Assembly: GCA_021292105.1 (NCBI GenBank)
Contig: CM037861.1
Location: 73,134,009 to 73,198,008, forward strand
Source: Anadara kagoshimensis
Lineage: Eukaryota > Mollusca > Bivalvia > Arcoida > Arcidae
Length of the DNA stretch: 64,000 nt
Reading direction: 5' to 3'
Part shown: piece after piece, positions 41,617-52,962 of the stretch
How the letters are laid out: each line of letters begins with the position of its first letter
Position numbering within the stretch: the first letter of the stretch is position 1
Position numbers and translations under genes: made by a program
The notes under the pieces: model-generated
Told to the model about the DNA's origin: nothing
Seen by the model: only the letters and a program-made list of their open reading frames with translations
Databases searched by the model: none

Positions 41617-44600
41617 AAAGGACTGTTGTAGAAGGCCAACAAACAGTCCAAGATAATAACAAAAGTGGCCTAACAGAACATGATAGAGAGGAAAATATGA
41701 AATCAGATGAAGTTAAATTGATACATGATGAGGAAAACAGAAACCGCTGGAGAAAAAGAATTCCAAATGATGCAGGTGTATATGTACAAGGAAAACTAAA
41801 TGGTGTCGAAGTCATTTTTACAACAGATACAGGAGCATCCAAAACCATTATAGCTGAAAGAATATACAAAAGTATACCAATAGATAGGAGACCTGCCTTA
41901 TCAAAAGCCACCAACATAACTGGAGCAGGGGGCAATATTTTAAACAACCTTGGAAAAGCAGATTTTGTATTTCAATTGGGGCCTGTGGAAGTAAAAAGTG
42001 AGGCTATTGTTGCTAAAATCCAAGATGACGGTTTGCTGGGGATCGATATATTGCAGAACGGAGATGAAGGCCCAGCCGATATATTATTAAGTGAAGGGAA
42101 AATACGATTAAATGGAGCTGAAATTCCCTGCGTACAAGTTGGCATGCCAGAAGAAATTTGTCAAGTGAAGTCAGCTGATAACTACACTATTCCAGGATAC
42201 AGTGAAGCAATAATTGATACATTTATTGAACCGAGACCTCCCTATAGTGAAGTTCTTCTAGAGCCAACAGCATATTTTAATGACCATTATCCACTAAAAA
42301 TGGCTTCAAGTGTTGTCGACATTGCTGGCAATGTAACTGTTAAAGTAAGAATATTGAACTTGTTTCCTACAGAGGCCAATATACACCTAGATGCTGTTAT
42401 TGGAAATGCTGAACCATTTAACCAACTACATGTATTATTGGATGAAGAAGAACAGACTGAAATTGCAAACTTTGACCAAGTGCGGCAGCTGAAATTTACA
42501 GATGTCCAGGAGAATGAAACCAGCATAAAAGAAAACACCTTAACACAGACGAGATCAGGTGGCAATGAAATAAATACCTGTGACTTAAATGTAGTCAACA
42601 CCGTTCCTGAACACTTAAAAGAATTGTATGACCGAGCTATAAAGAATTGCACTCCTCAGAAGCCAAGTTAATAGCAGAAACCCTAATACAGTCTCAGGAC
42701 GCATTCTCGAAAAATGAACATGATTTAGGCTTAACTCATCTTGTCGAACTTACAATTGATACCGGGAATGCCCGCCCTATCAAACAACGACCTAGGAGAG
42801 TGCCAATGGCATTTGCAGACGAAGAAAAGAAAATCATTGAGCAACTTGAACAGCAAAATGTTATCAGACCATCGTGTAGTCCATGGGCGTCACCATTAGT
42901 ACTAGTTCGTAAACGAAATGGAAAAATAAGGCCATGTGTAGATTACCGACTTGTGAATCAAGTTACAGTTAAAGATAGTTTTCCCTTACCACGAATACAA
43001 GATTGTCTAGATGCAGTGGCAGGAGCTATTATTTTCAACATTTGATTTAACATCCGGGTATCATCAGATTCCAGTAAGGAAGAGGATATCCCAAAAACTG
43101 CTTTTGTGACTAAGTATGGCTTATGGGAATTTTCTACGCTCCCATTTGGAATGACGAATGGCCCTGCCTGTTGTCAGCGACTGATGGAAATTGTGTTAAA
43201 CGGATTACAATGGCAAACTTGTCTAATATATATTGATGACATCATTGTCTATGGGCGCAATTTTACGGAACATATGCAAAGACTGACCGAAGTCCTGAAA
43301 AGAATAAAGGCTGCTGGACTGAAGATGAAACCAGAAAAGTGTCATCTACTACAGGAGGAAGTGGAATTTTTAGGTCATGTTGTATCAAAGAATGGCGTAA
43401 ACCAAATATGGACAATGTTGCAAAATTATTACAGTCACCGGAACCCACTACCGTAACCGAAGTGAGACAAATTTTGGGAATGGGCAGCTATTATCGGAGT
43501 TTATACCAAAATTTTCTGAGTTAGTTAGGCCTCTAGTCAAACTTACGCACAAGAACAGTGAATTTAAATGGACAACGAATTGCCAAAATGCATTTGATAA
43601 ATTAAAACAAACTCTAGCAAGTCCAGATATCATGGCATACCCAATGAATGATGGCGAATTTATACTGGACACAGATGCAAGCGACTTTGCATTAGGTGCA
43701 GTACTAAGTCAGATCCAGGACAACAGAGAAAAAGTGATAGCTTATGGAAGTCGGACAATGAGTAAATGTGAAAGGAACTACTGTGTAACCGACAAGGAGC
43801 TACTAGCTGTACGATATTTCGTGGAATACTATCGACAGTATTTACTAGGCAGAAAATTCAGAGTGAGAACAGATCACCAAGTTGGTTGTTCAGCCTCAAA
43901 GAACCAACAGGCCGTATTGCCCGGTGGATAGAAATCCTGTCGCCATATGACTTCCCAGTGGAACATAGACCAGGTACAAAGCATGGGAACGTAGATTTCA
44001 TGTCTCGATGTGCTAGCCCACGTGAATGTGAATGCTATAAAGCGGATAACATGGAATATTTGAAGTGTGGTCCTTGTAGGAAATGTCAGAAAAGAAATAC
44101 GGAAATGTTCGGTAAATATCAAATGAATCAAACAGAGATAGGGGCTTCTGTCAAAGCAGAGGGTAAAACTGAGGATCTAATAGATGCCAGTCTAAACCAG
44201 CAACCATCTGCTAGTGAACCCGCAAGTCCAAGCTAAGCAGAGGGTACCCCGAAAATCATTACTAGAATGGTAACAACAAGGTCACAAAGTAAGGACACAA
44301 CTCCTGACCTTCAACCAAATACACCGTCCAAGGTACCAACTTGGGTTGATCAAAACATCAATAAAATTCGAAAGATGCAGGAAACAGATATTGACATTGG
44401 TCCTATAAGTCAAGCAATGAAAATCGGAAAACGACCATTGTATTCGGAAGTTGTGACTCTAAGTCCTGCAACCAGACACTATTGGCAGTTATGGGATTCA
44501 TTGGAGTTACATAATGGCATTTTGTTCCGACGTTTCTACAGAAGAGATACTAGCGGTGAACATTTACAACTTATGGTTCCAAAAGCCCTAAAGCAGGAAG

Positions 44601-45701
44601 TCATGTACCAAATGCACAACGTTATTACATCAGGACACCTCGGAGAAAGAAAACAAGAGAAAAGACTTTACAACGGTTTTATTGGTTCGAACTCAGAGAG
44701 GACGTGAATAACTATGTAATGAAGTGTGAAATTTGTGCTGCTACTAAACCCCCAATCAGGAATCCACGAGCACCAATGGGAACAATGACAGTTGGAGCAC
44801 CTCTAGATCGTCTTTGTACAGATATATTAGGGCCATTACCCCTACACCCAGAGGAAATCGACATATCTTATTGGTCACTGATCACTTCTCTAAATGGGTG
44901 AAATATTTGCTATTCCAGACCAAACAGCCATCACTTGTGCTGGAGTAATACTAAATGAAGTTATTTGCCGCTATGGTTGTCCATTATATATCCACTCCGA
45001 TCAAGGGCGTAATTATGAAAGTGAAATTTTTAGTGAACTATGCAGAATGCTAGAAATAAAGAAAACCCGAACCAGTGCCAGAAATCCACGTTGTAATGGG
45101 TTAGCCGAACGTTTTAACAGTTAGAATGATTAGAGCCTACCTCCGTGGACAACAGACAGACTGGGATTTAAACTTGGGTTGTTTAGCAGCTGCATACCGA
45201 GCAACACCACAAGAGTCAACAAGAGTGACCCCAAATTTACTCATGTTGGGTCGTGAAGTCCGATTACCAACTGAAATCATATATGGCAGTACTACTGAGA
45301 CCGGGGAATGTAATAACAATTATGGTCAATATGTGGAGACACTACGTGACAATCTTCAGAACGCCCACGAAATTGCAAGAAAACACCTGGGTTCAGCTGC
45401 CAAGCGCCAGAAGGATTCTTATGATTCTAAACTATCCGTGTACAATTACCAGATAGGAGATTTAGTATGGTATTTAAACGAAGCTAGAAAAGTTGGTGTT
45501 TGTCATAAATTACAGCCCGCTTATGTTGGACCATGCCTTATAACACGAAAGTTCAACGACCTGAACTACCAAATACTTACTGATAGAGAGGGCCATATTA
45601 AGACGGTTCATCACAACAAAATGAAACCATATGAGTGTGACCAAATACCAAAATGGCTAGAAAAGGAGAAGAGACATGTGATGAATCTGGCCAAATTATG
45701 A
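41617..45701 (+). pseudogene. pol: Gypsy Pol: protease, RT, RNase H, integrase (frameshifted)
   Basis: Pol matures Gag, copies the RNA and integrates the DNA. Domains in order: aspartic protease with DTGA at 41826-41837 and LLGIDIL near 42036; RT with SPWASPLVLVRK and RPCVDYR, LPFGMTNGP and the catalytic YIDD near 43229-43240; RNase H with DTDASDFALGAVLSQ, DKELLAV and RTDHQ (43665-43880); integrase with an HHCC finger (HNVITSGHLGE...CEIC), DD35E residues near 44820, 44998 and 45106, and a GPY/F-type C-terminus (PAYVGPCLI). Frames change near 42647, 43035, 43080, 43400, 43525, 43885, 44240, 44690, 44890 and 45120, so this copy cannot make Pol. All catalytic motifs are nevertheless conserved. 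No chromodomain is seen. Confidence 0.92.
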
Positions 45702-46188
45702 GATTTACCTGATAGCAGACACTGCTTCTTATGTGTTCTTGTATAATCTATTCAATGCATGCTAAAATTAGATAAGAGTAGAAAATTAATTGTGCCTGAG
45801 GTAGTGCGGTACTAAATCTTGTACATTAACATAGAATAGAAATGTTTGTCTAAATAATGTTAGCAGTATAGCTTGTTCTATCCTTATATTTGTTTTACTT
45901 ATTCTTGATTAACCCATGTCCAAGAGGAGATTTAAGTAACGAGTATACAATACTTTCCCCTTTCTCTGTTCCTACATACTAAAAGAGCGATTTTTAAAAA
46001 ATTTGTTTGTTACATATATATATATTATTATAATCTTTCCTTTTATATATTATCTTAGTAAGTTTAATTTTTTCTTTACTTTTCAATTTGTCCTATATTC
46101 TCTATACATTACAGTTTTTTTTTAAATTTAAAATAATAATTATAATCATTATTATTAATGGTACTTCTGAAAAATTGCAAACTGATGG
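45702..46188 (+). other. Gypsy non-coding region after pol
   Basis: About 490 AT-rich bases with no gene. It continues at 52793 once LINE-B is removed. Confidence 0.6.
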
Positions 46189-46200
46189 AACGGAAGTTTT
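46189..46200. repeat. LINE-B target-site duplication, left
   Basis: AACGGAAGTTTT, repeated exactly at 52781-52792. The left copy merges into the T-run that is the element's poly(A) tail. Confidence 0.88.
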
Positions 46201-46566
46201 TTTTTATTTTTTTTTTATATTTTTATTATTTTTAATGACACATAACATGCTATAATCATACAATAAAAAGAGCATAGTATACAAATACTAACAGAAAGAC
46301 AAATAAAGACATTTCTTAACACAGTTACATGTTTTATATATAAAGGGAGATAATTCACATATTTTGGGTGCTTATCAGGTTATATTAATTAATTCCACAT
46401 ATGTGTATGGTAGAAATAATGCCTTCTACATATCTAATGGTAGTCTTTAATATTTATTATGTAAAAAATAAAATTGGATACACAAATGGTTAATTGCTTA
46501 TTTCCTTTTAAGGAAATCCTAAAGAATATTAAAGGTCATTTGGGGAGGGGGGAGAACAGTTATATC

Positions 46567-49500
46567 TTAAAACAAATTCATCCAGTGCTTCCAATATTTA
46601 TCGTATTCTTGCCATTTACAGTTCTTAAACATAATATATTTTTCGATAAAAAAATATTCTTGCAAGTAGTTTTGTAAACTAAGTATGTGAACCTCTGATT
46701 TTTTCAATTTCATTTTAAAAATATAGTACTTAGTGTGTAAAATTATGAAGTTAATAACTTTATTTGCTTTTAATGACATGGTTTTTCCAAACAGGATTGA
46801 TAGTAGATCAAGGTTTAGGTCAATTTGTAATATATTTAGTATCCAGGTTTGTAAATCATTCCATAGAGTATGTACCTTTGGGCAATAATAGAACAAATGC
46901 TCTATAGATTCCACTATATTCTTACATTGATTACAGTTTTTATCTGAAAAAATAGTTTTATATGTTAAATAGGAATTTGTTTCAATTATTCTATGTAAAA
47001 TCTTGAACTGAAACCACTGAATTGTAGTATTTTGTGTTGTTTTGAATGGAAGTAAATATATGTTTGACCATTTCTGGTTAGCAATGTAAATACCTTGATC
47101 AGACCATTTAGATTGACTAGTTGGTGTTTCTATTTTACTTTTGGCAAGAATATGATAAATATCTCTGCATCCTTTTGGAGATTTTATTAGAATTTTAAGA
47201 TTTGGTGGTATATGGCAATCAAAATAGCTTATTTAAGCTATTGTAGTCAAAATTACATTTCTTTAGATAACATCTAACAGTGGTAATCAAACTGTTAAAC
47301 TCCAAAAAATTTGTGTTTAAGTTGTAAACATTTAAAAAAGAATCATAACAATATAAAATACCTTCTCGTCAAACAGATCTGAAATAATTCTAATGCCGTT
47401 ATTAAAGTAATGCTTATAGAAAATAGTGTGTTTATCAATTATAATATCTCTATTATACCAGATGTGAGCATTTAGAATATCACTATCACTAAGAGGGGTA
47501 GTTTTATGAGTAAAAAAGTTCCAGCTATTGAACACATCTAACCAAAATTTATTATTCAAATTATCTGTAAGTTCTGAGATATATTCTGGACCTAATTTGA
47601 AGATGTTATCTAGTTTACCATTACAAATAGTTTCTAATAACCTGTACCATTTTGTATTTGTATATAAAAATCTTCTGATCCATGACACTTTTAGAGATTT
47701 CAAAAATAAATCTAAATTAATCATTTTTGCACCCCCTTCTTCATAGTTTTGTATCATTACATTTCTCTTTATTCTATCCACCTTTGACTGCCATATAAAC
47801 TGAAACAGTGTTGAGTTTAAATCATCTACAAATTTAGAGGAAGGGTTTGGCAGACATAAAAGTAAGAATGTTAATTTAGATAAAATGAGGGATTTAAGGA
47901 TTGTGATTCTTCCTAGAACTGTGAGATTTCTTCTATTCCAAGATTTGATCAGTTTGTTTATTTCTAAAAGCTTATTATCATAATTCAGTGATTCAATTTC
48001 ACTGATGGTTACAGAAAAAATAATTCCAAGCAATGTGAATTCTTGTGAGCCCCAATTTAATTTCCATTTTGAATGGTGGAAAACTTCCTTTGAAAATTTT
48101 TTGCTACCAATCCAGATAACTTGTGTTTTTGAAAAGTTAATTTTCAAGCCTGAAATTTTGGCATAATAATCAGAACATTTAGTGAAGAGTAAAGAGATTT
48201 CGCAGAACCATCTAAAAGAAGAGAAGTATCGTCAGCATATTGCGATATTTTGTAAATTTCTCTGTCAATACAAATACCTTTTATATCTTTGTTATTTCTA
48301 ATATAGATACCTAATATTTCTGCACATAGAAGAAAAATGTATGGACTCAATGGGTCACCTTGTCTACACCCCTGCCTATTGCAAAGAAGTTGGATAAAAA
48401 ACCACTTTGGGTTACTGATGATGATATGTTATTGTAGAAAGTATTTACCCAGTGTTTTATAGAGTGACCAAAATTAAAGAAATCTAATACTTGTGAAATA
48501 AAATTCCATGATATCGAATCAAAAGCTTTCTCAAAATCTATTAGAAGTAACATACCAGGTATATTTTTATCTTCAACATATTTCATGATATCGTATATTA
48601 AACGTACATTTTCTCCAATGTATCTACCTTTTATAAAACCTGTTTGATCTGGGTGGATCAATTTGTCTAACACTGTTTTCATTCTTTCTGCGATACAACC
48701 AGATGCAATTTTATAAGAAGTGTTAAAAAGACTAATAGGGCGCCAGTTTTTTAAATATTGCTTGGGCTTGTCTCCCTTAGGTATACAACTTATCACCCCT
48801 CTCTTTTGTGTAATTGAGAGTTCCCCACATGCATAGCCATAATTTAAAGAACGTATTACAAAGTGCCCCAAATCTATCCAAAAAAAACTTATAAAATTCA
48901 GTGGTGTAGCCATCTGTGCCAGGACTTTTGTTATTTTTCATTTTCTTAAGGTATGATAATGTTTCTTGATATGTTAGTTCTCCATTTAGACTATTTGACT
49001 GTTCTTCACTTAATTTTGGAATATTGTAGTTTTTTAAGTCTTCAGACCAATTTTCACTGATATTTTCTGAATGGCTAGAGTACAAGTTACTATAGAATTT
49101 TTCTACTTCTGATAATATTTCAGCTTGATTAGTAATAAACTTTCCATCTCCTCTGTCAATTTTGGGTATTATTTTATTTATAAAATTTCTATTTTCAAGG
49201 TTACAAAAATACTGAGATGGTTTCTCGCCTTCGTCAATCCATTTAGCTTTTGAACGTAGGACATTTCCTCTCAATTTTTCTTCTCTAATTTTTATAAGTT
49301 CAGTTTTTTAGATTGTAGTATGTCTTGATTTGGTAGGGCATTATTATTTTCTAAGGAGTCTATTTCTTTCACTAGCTTATCAATAGTTTTATTTCTACTT
49401 TTCTTAATAAAAGACGAATATGAGATGGTTTTACCTCTTATCTCCATGAGCAAGGTTTCAGAGAAAAGTTGATCATTAATTGTAAATTTTATTTCTGAGT

Positions 49501-50368
49501 TAGGAATTTTGTCAATATTTTCTAGATTGTAAATAGGAAGGGAGTACTGTTTTTTAACTTCATTAATAAGGTTTTTGATGTTATTTACATACAACTTATC
49601 TTTCAATAATGAATTATTAAATTTCCAAAGACCCTTTCCACGTTTGAATTCATTTAATTTAACAGATAGCACAACAGCAGAATGATCAGTTCTGTAACCA
49701 GATTCGACATTGCATTGTTCTAGACTTGGCATAAAATTTGAAGATACTAAGAAAAAATCAAGACGAGCTTGTTTGACAGGAGTTTTCTTTCTCCAAGTAT
49801 AACGTTTTAAATAGGGATGGAATTGTCTAAAGGGATCTATTAATGAGAGCTCTTCTATAATTTCTTTTATTTTTTTGGTGGCATTTGGGTTGTTATGATG
49901 TTTATAGTTGTAAGTGTCTAGTTTTTGATCTAGTACTAAGTTAAAATCACCACAAACAATAAGGGTTTCATTATTAAAAGTTTCCAATACATGAAATATT
50001 TCATCATAGAAGCAGGGATTATCTTCGTTTGGACCATAAAGTGTTAATAAAGTTACATTTTTATCGTTAAATGAGAGGTTTAAACCCAAATAATTACCTC
50101 TTGGGCATTTCTTAATGTCATGATTTTTATAATCAAAGTTGTTCCTGAAGAGAATGGCTACACCTCTAGAGTTTGATTTGTAAGAGCTAAAGTAACAATC
50201 AGAGCCCCATTGAGTCCTTACATAGTTTTCTATTTCTGGAACAAAATGTGTATCCTGTAGACAGCATATGTTATATTGTTTGCTATGTAAAAAACTAAAA
50301 ACGTCTCTTCTTTTCTTGTTATCACCCAGACCCTGACAGTTTATTGTAACAATTTTTATATCACACAT
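46567..50368 (-). pseudogene. L1-like ORF2 (LINE-B), few frameshifts
   Basis: From the ATG at 50368: complete APE endonuclease (TINCQGLGD, CLQDTHFVPE, LYGPNEDNP, VCGDFNLVLDQ, QARLDFFLVS, YRTDHSAV) in an open 358-residue stretch. Then linker, RT (NWRPISLFNTSYKIASG, LLLIDFEKAFDSISW, GCRQGDPLSPYIF split by a frameshift near 48370, SQYADDTSLLLDG), thumb (RRNLTVLGRITILKS, FQFIWQSKVDRIKRN) and the knuckle CNQC...HLFYYC near 46880-46930. The stop is at 46567. Frameshifts lie near 49306, 48886, 48370, 48175, 47350 and 47230, several in or beside homopolymers (A6, T8). All active-site residues are present. The number of single-base indels in a young copy makes assembly error plausible. Confidence 0.9.
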
Positions 50369-50505
50369 ATTCTGTTTACCAATATACAGAAATGCAAGTA
50401 AAAAAGTTGATGATATAACATGTTTGTGTCAATTTTGTATATAGAACACACGGACAAGGGAAAAGGACAAATACAAAGAAGGACAGGACAAACAAGGTTT
50501 GGTTA

Positions 50506-50525
50506 GGGTTAGGGTACCCTAACCC
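50506..50525. repeat. Telomere-like palindrome
   Basis: GGGTTAGGGTACCCTAACCC is a perfect 20-base palindrome made of TTAGGG-type repeats meeting at GTAC. AAGGTTTGGTT also repeats on both sides (about 50494 and 50530). Confidence 0.75.
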
Positions 50526-51061
50526 AACCAAGGTTTGGTTGCAGTATTTTGAAAAGTATGGCTAAAATATTCCGACAGAGTGCATACCAACACGGAAGAA
50601 TCTATATAATATTAAAAAGGGACCGTATATAAAGGCTATTTTAACAAATGAACGCGTTGGCGTGAACACACACATACCACAACAAAGTATTACTATACCA
50701 GACTACCCGGCTTTCTGTATTAGACCTGTAAATAGTATAAAAATAGACTCGACTGTGTTTATAAACACTCCGCCAAACACATCACGTACACATCGGAGTA
50801 CAGAAATAACACGATATGTTTGGGATCTGCAGTATGACTGTATAACAAATAATTTTTAAAAAGAACATGGTGACAGTATTTCGAAAAGACGTGAATGTAC
50901 AATTAGTGTACATGATCCGAATTTGTCGAAATATATACAATGGGAAATACAGCATTGTTATACCACAAATACTTAACTATAAAGTTAGTATACGGATGAT
51001 AGTATTTTTAAAATATCAAAGTTTTATCTATATACATCTATTTACATCATTTTACATTAGA

Positions 51062-51276
51062 GATCTGTCGAAAAGTCTAAAATTGAGGTAACGAAAAGAA
51101 TATCCAAACTGGCTGTCAGTAGGTGAAACATGGATAGCTAGTTTTAGAGAAGCTTTTGAGAGGTAGAAAAAACTGTTTAAAAGCTTTCGGAATATAGCTG
51201 ATCTACTGATAGGGGGATTAGCTTAACTAACCGTTTCGGTACTAATTTGTATTAACCTTTCGACAGGCCTGCAATG
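51062..51276. repeat. Foldback module in LINE-B spacer
   Basis: CTGTCGAAA at 51065-51073 is complementary to TTTCGACAG at 51258-51266, with weaker pairing continuing inward. It is homologous to 11930-12119 in LINE-A, with GAGGTAACGAAAAGAAT shared exactly, but the outer arm sequences differ between the two while each still self-pairs. Confidence 0.6.
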
Positions 51277-51408
51277 TATAGAGGTCGACTACATAATATA
51301 TCTAGTATCTTAGTATCGTGTCACACTCAATACATAAATAATCGGAAAATGTTTAACAGTAAATTTGTTACTAAGTTCGTGGGAAAAAATACTTCATGGT
51401 CGGAAATA

Positions 51409-51810
51409 TTACAGTTTCGTTGCTAAATCGCGCACTAGATCCTCCATAATGTTAAAACGTTTCGGGCCGATGTGTTTGGTGAACTTGCGCGTAATAACAT
51501 AAGTAATGTCAATAATATTGTTTTGTGTCACACATTGTAGGAGTTTTCTTCCGGCGCCGTGTTCCCCGTCATCGTGATATCCCTCGTGTAGTTTACCATC
51601 TCTGTCTCTGAATCTATAGACGAGTATGCGATGATGCGCGCGGGCCGCCTCTGGATCACATGCGATTTTTTTATACATATTGCGGACACTGTTGACTGTA
51701 TTACATCGCGTTGCATAACCTGTAAATTGGTTTCCAGCTTCCGTAGTGCTTGCCGTTTCAACTGTAATGTTATCTAAAACCGTTTGTTCTTCTTGACTGA
51801 CAAAATATCT
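51409..51810 (-). CDS. IMPACT/UPF0029-like accessory ORF (LINE-B)
   Basis: Second copy of the UPF0029 (Impact_N/YigZ) domain. Motifs: HHRILVYRF, GYHDDGEHGAG, LLQCV, ITYVITRKFTKHIGPKRF. The usual VVVxRWYGG becomes VITRKFT, so the Gly pair is absent, as it is in LINE-A. The frame is open from 51810 and overlaps the last 37 bases of ORF1 (stop 51774-51776) in the -1 frame. The first in-frame ATG (51678) lies after the conserved N-terminal helix (NQFTGYATRCNTVNSVRNM), which aligns with NEFTGRAVSTTTYHETREAL in LINE-A. Translation must therefore start or enter upstream, perhaps by -1 frameshift or reinitiation at the ORF1 stop. IMPACT/Yih1 proteins act on GCN1/GCN2; the role in a LINE is unknown. 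Confidence 0.83.
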   Translation of the reverse strand, partial: RYFVSQEEQTVLDNITVETASTTEAGNQFTGYATRCNTVNSVRNMYKKIACDPEAARAHHRILVYRFRDRDGKLHEGYHDDGEHGAGRKLLQCVTQNNIIDITYVITRKFTKHIGPKRFNIMEDLVRDLATKL

Positions 51811-52631
51811 TCAGCTCGCATCATTGGTATTTTTTCCCGATAAACACTTCCGTTATTGAAGATAATTTTGTCTTTGACAATTCGTGTTTGCACATTTTGC
51901 TGTGTGTAGTTTTCGCGAACTTTGACCAGTCTTTTCCTTTGCTCAACAACTGGGACTGGGGATTGTGGTGTAATATAGAAGGGCAGTTCAACTTTCTGTT
52001 CTTTCTTTTGCTTTTGGGCTGCCAGAATATCGTCTTTCTGCATACGATTAACAAGTCGACCAGTGATGGAACGCGGTTTTCCTCCAGTTTTATTGTAAGG
52101 ACCGTTACGGTGTATATTAACAAAATCTACATTTATATCAAAAAGTTCTTTCAGGAGTTTTGGGATGTCAACTTTCAGGTTTTCCCCCCGATTTTCCGCC
52201 AAGTTGTGTATTAAAATGTTGTCTCGCATTGAACGACCTTTCAAGTCAAGTATTTCGGAAGCTTGTTCCGTTACCTTGCGATCCAAATTGATAACAACTG
52301 ATTTTAGGAGTTCTATTTCTCTTACAAGTTCGGAATTTGTACGTTTTAGAGAGACAATTTCTGAAGCATTATCTTCAGACTGCTGTGCAATATAATGTAC
52401 TTTACAATCAAGGCCATCCTTTGCCCAAACATCTGCCTTCAATTCATCCACAGTATATTTAAGCTGGTCATATTGGACTAATCGTGTGTTAATTTCGCGT
52501 AAACTGTCCTGTATACCAGGTAAAGTACTTAAAGCGTTACTTACTTCTACCGGTAACATATTACCTTGTACTGGTGATGAGTACTTTTCACGATTTGGTT
52601 TTGTAGTTTGTTTATGTCCTTCAAAGTTCAT
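51774..52631 (-). CDS. L1-like ORF1 RNA-binding protein (LINE-B)
   Basis: An intact 285-residue frame from the ATG at 52631 (a GTG lies 18 bases upstream) to TAG at 51774-51776. Residues ~30-150 form a heptad-rich coiled coil (LSTLPGIQDSLREI, IVSLKRTNSELVREIELLKS). Next comes an RRM-like part with RSMRDNILIHNLAENRGEN and VDFVNIHRNG, then the ORF1 C-terminal domain with KPRSITGRLVNRMQKDDIL, ITPQSPVPVVEQRKRLVKV and IIFNNGSVY. This trimer-forming coiled coil plus RRM plus CTD plan is that of L1 ORF1p (Transposase_22), an RNA-binding chaperone. The short 5' UTR lies at 52632-52780. Its end overlaps the IMPACT frame. Confidence 0.88.
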   Translation of the reverse strand: MNFEGHKQTTKPNREKYSSPVQGNMLPVEVSNALSTLPGIQDSLREINTRLVQYDQLKYTVDELKADVWAKDGLDCKVHYIAQQSEDNASEIVSLKRTNSELVREIELLKSVVINLDRKVTEQASEILDLKGRSMRDNILIHNLAENRGENLKVDIPKLLKELFDINVDFVNIHRNGPYNKTGGKPRSITGRLVNRMQKDDILAAQKQKKEQKVELPFYITPQSPVPVVEQRKRLVKVRENYTQQNVQTRIVKDKIIFNNGSVYREKIPMMRAEDILSVKKNKRF

Positions 52632-52780
52632 ATTTTGTGAAAATCTCACTAAAAGTCTAAAATAGCAGATTCCTGAAGTAATATGTTAAATCCTGATGCC
52701 AAAATTGACTTCAGTTTCGCCTTTTTCGCCCAAGATTTGACTTTTTACAGAGACCAAAAAAACACCGTCTACGCTGCTGT

Positions 52781-52792
52781 AACGGAAGTTTT
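52781..52792. repeat. LINE-B target-site duplication, right
   Basis: AACGGAAGTTTT, identical to 46189-46200. Gypsy sequence resumes here with GGCAATGGCAATAACATATA. Confidence 0.88.
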
Positions 52793-52962
52793 GGCAATGG
52801 CAATAACATATACTTATTAAATTTACTTGTCTTATCATTTTGCATTACTGCCTTAATAAGATAACTCTGAAAGGCAAAGTTTTATCATGTTACATAATCT
52901 GATGATTCAGTCGTCTCGAATATACCCTTTGTGTATTTGCAGAAACCAGACTAGTAGCCAAT

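Larger units (their letters stand above)
50369..51408 (-). other. LINE-B spacer between IMPACT ORF and ORF2
   Basis: About 1.04 kb without a gene. It holds a telomere-like palindrome (50506-50525), a block shared with the LINE-A spacer (GGGACCGTATATAAAGGC near 50620, AAATGAAC..GTTGGCGTGA) and a foldback module (51062-51276). Short frames at 50662-50859 and 50867-51091 lie on the opposite strand and have no domain. Confidence 0.65.
46201..52780 (-). mobile_element. Full-length L1-like LINE-B (ORF1, IMPACT ORF, ORF2)
   Basis: A 6580-base minus-strand element with a 12-bp target duplication, inserted between pol and the third ORF of the gypsy element. In its own sense: ~149-base 5' UTR, ORF1 (52631-51774), an overlapping IMPACT-like ORF (to 51409), ~1.04-kb spacer, ORF2 (50368-46567), 3' UTR with a C-rich tract, and a T-rich (A-rich in sense) tail at 46201-46223. 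It is the most complete copy and defines the architecture of the family in this window. Confidence 0.92.

Noticed and set aside
41255..42652. Minus-strand ORFs opposite gag and pol
   Set aside because: Shadows of the gypsy coding frames, with no domain content.
43448..44131. Minus-strand ORFs opposite RNase H
   Set aside because: Shadows of pol on the other strand.
41607..45701. Pol frameshifts read as programmed
   Set aside because: Only the GTTAAAC-TAG site is at a logical gag/pol border. The roughly ten others lie inside domains and must be decay or sequence errors.
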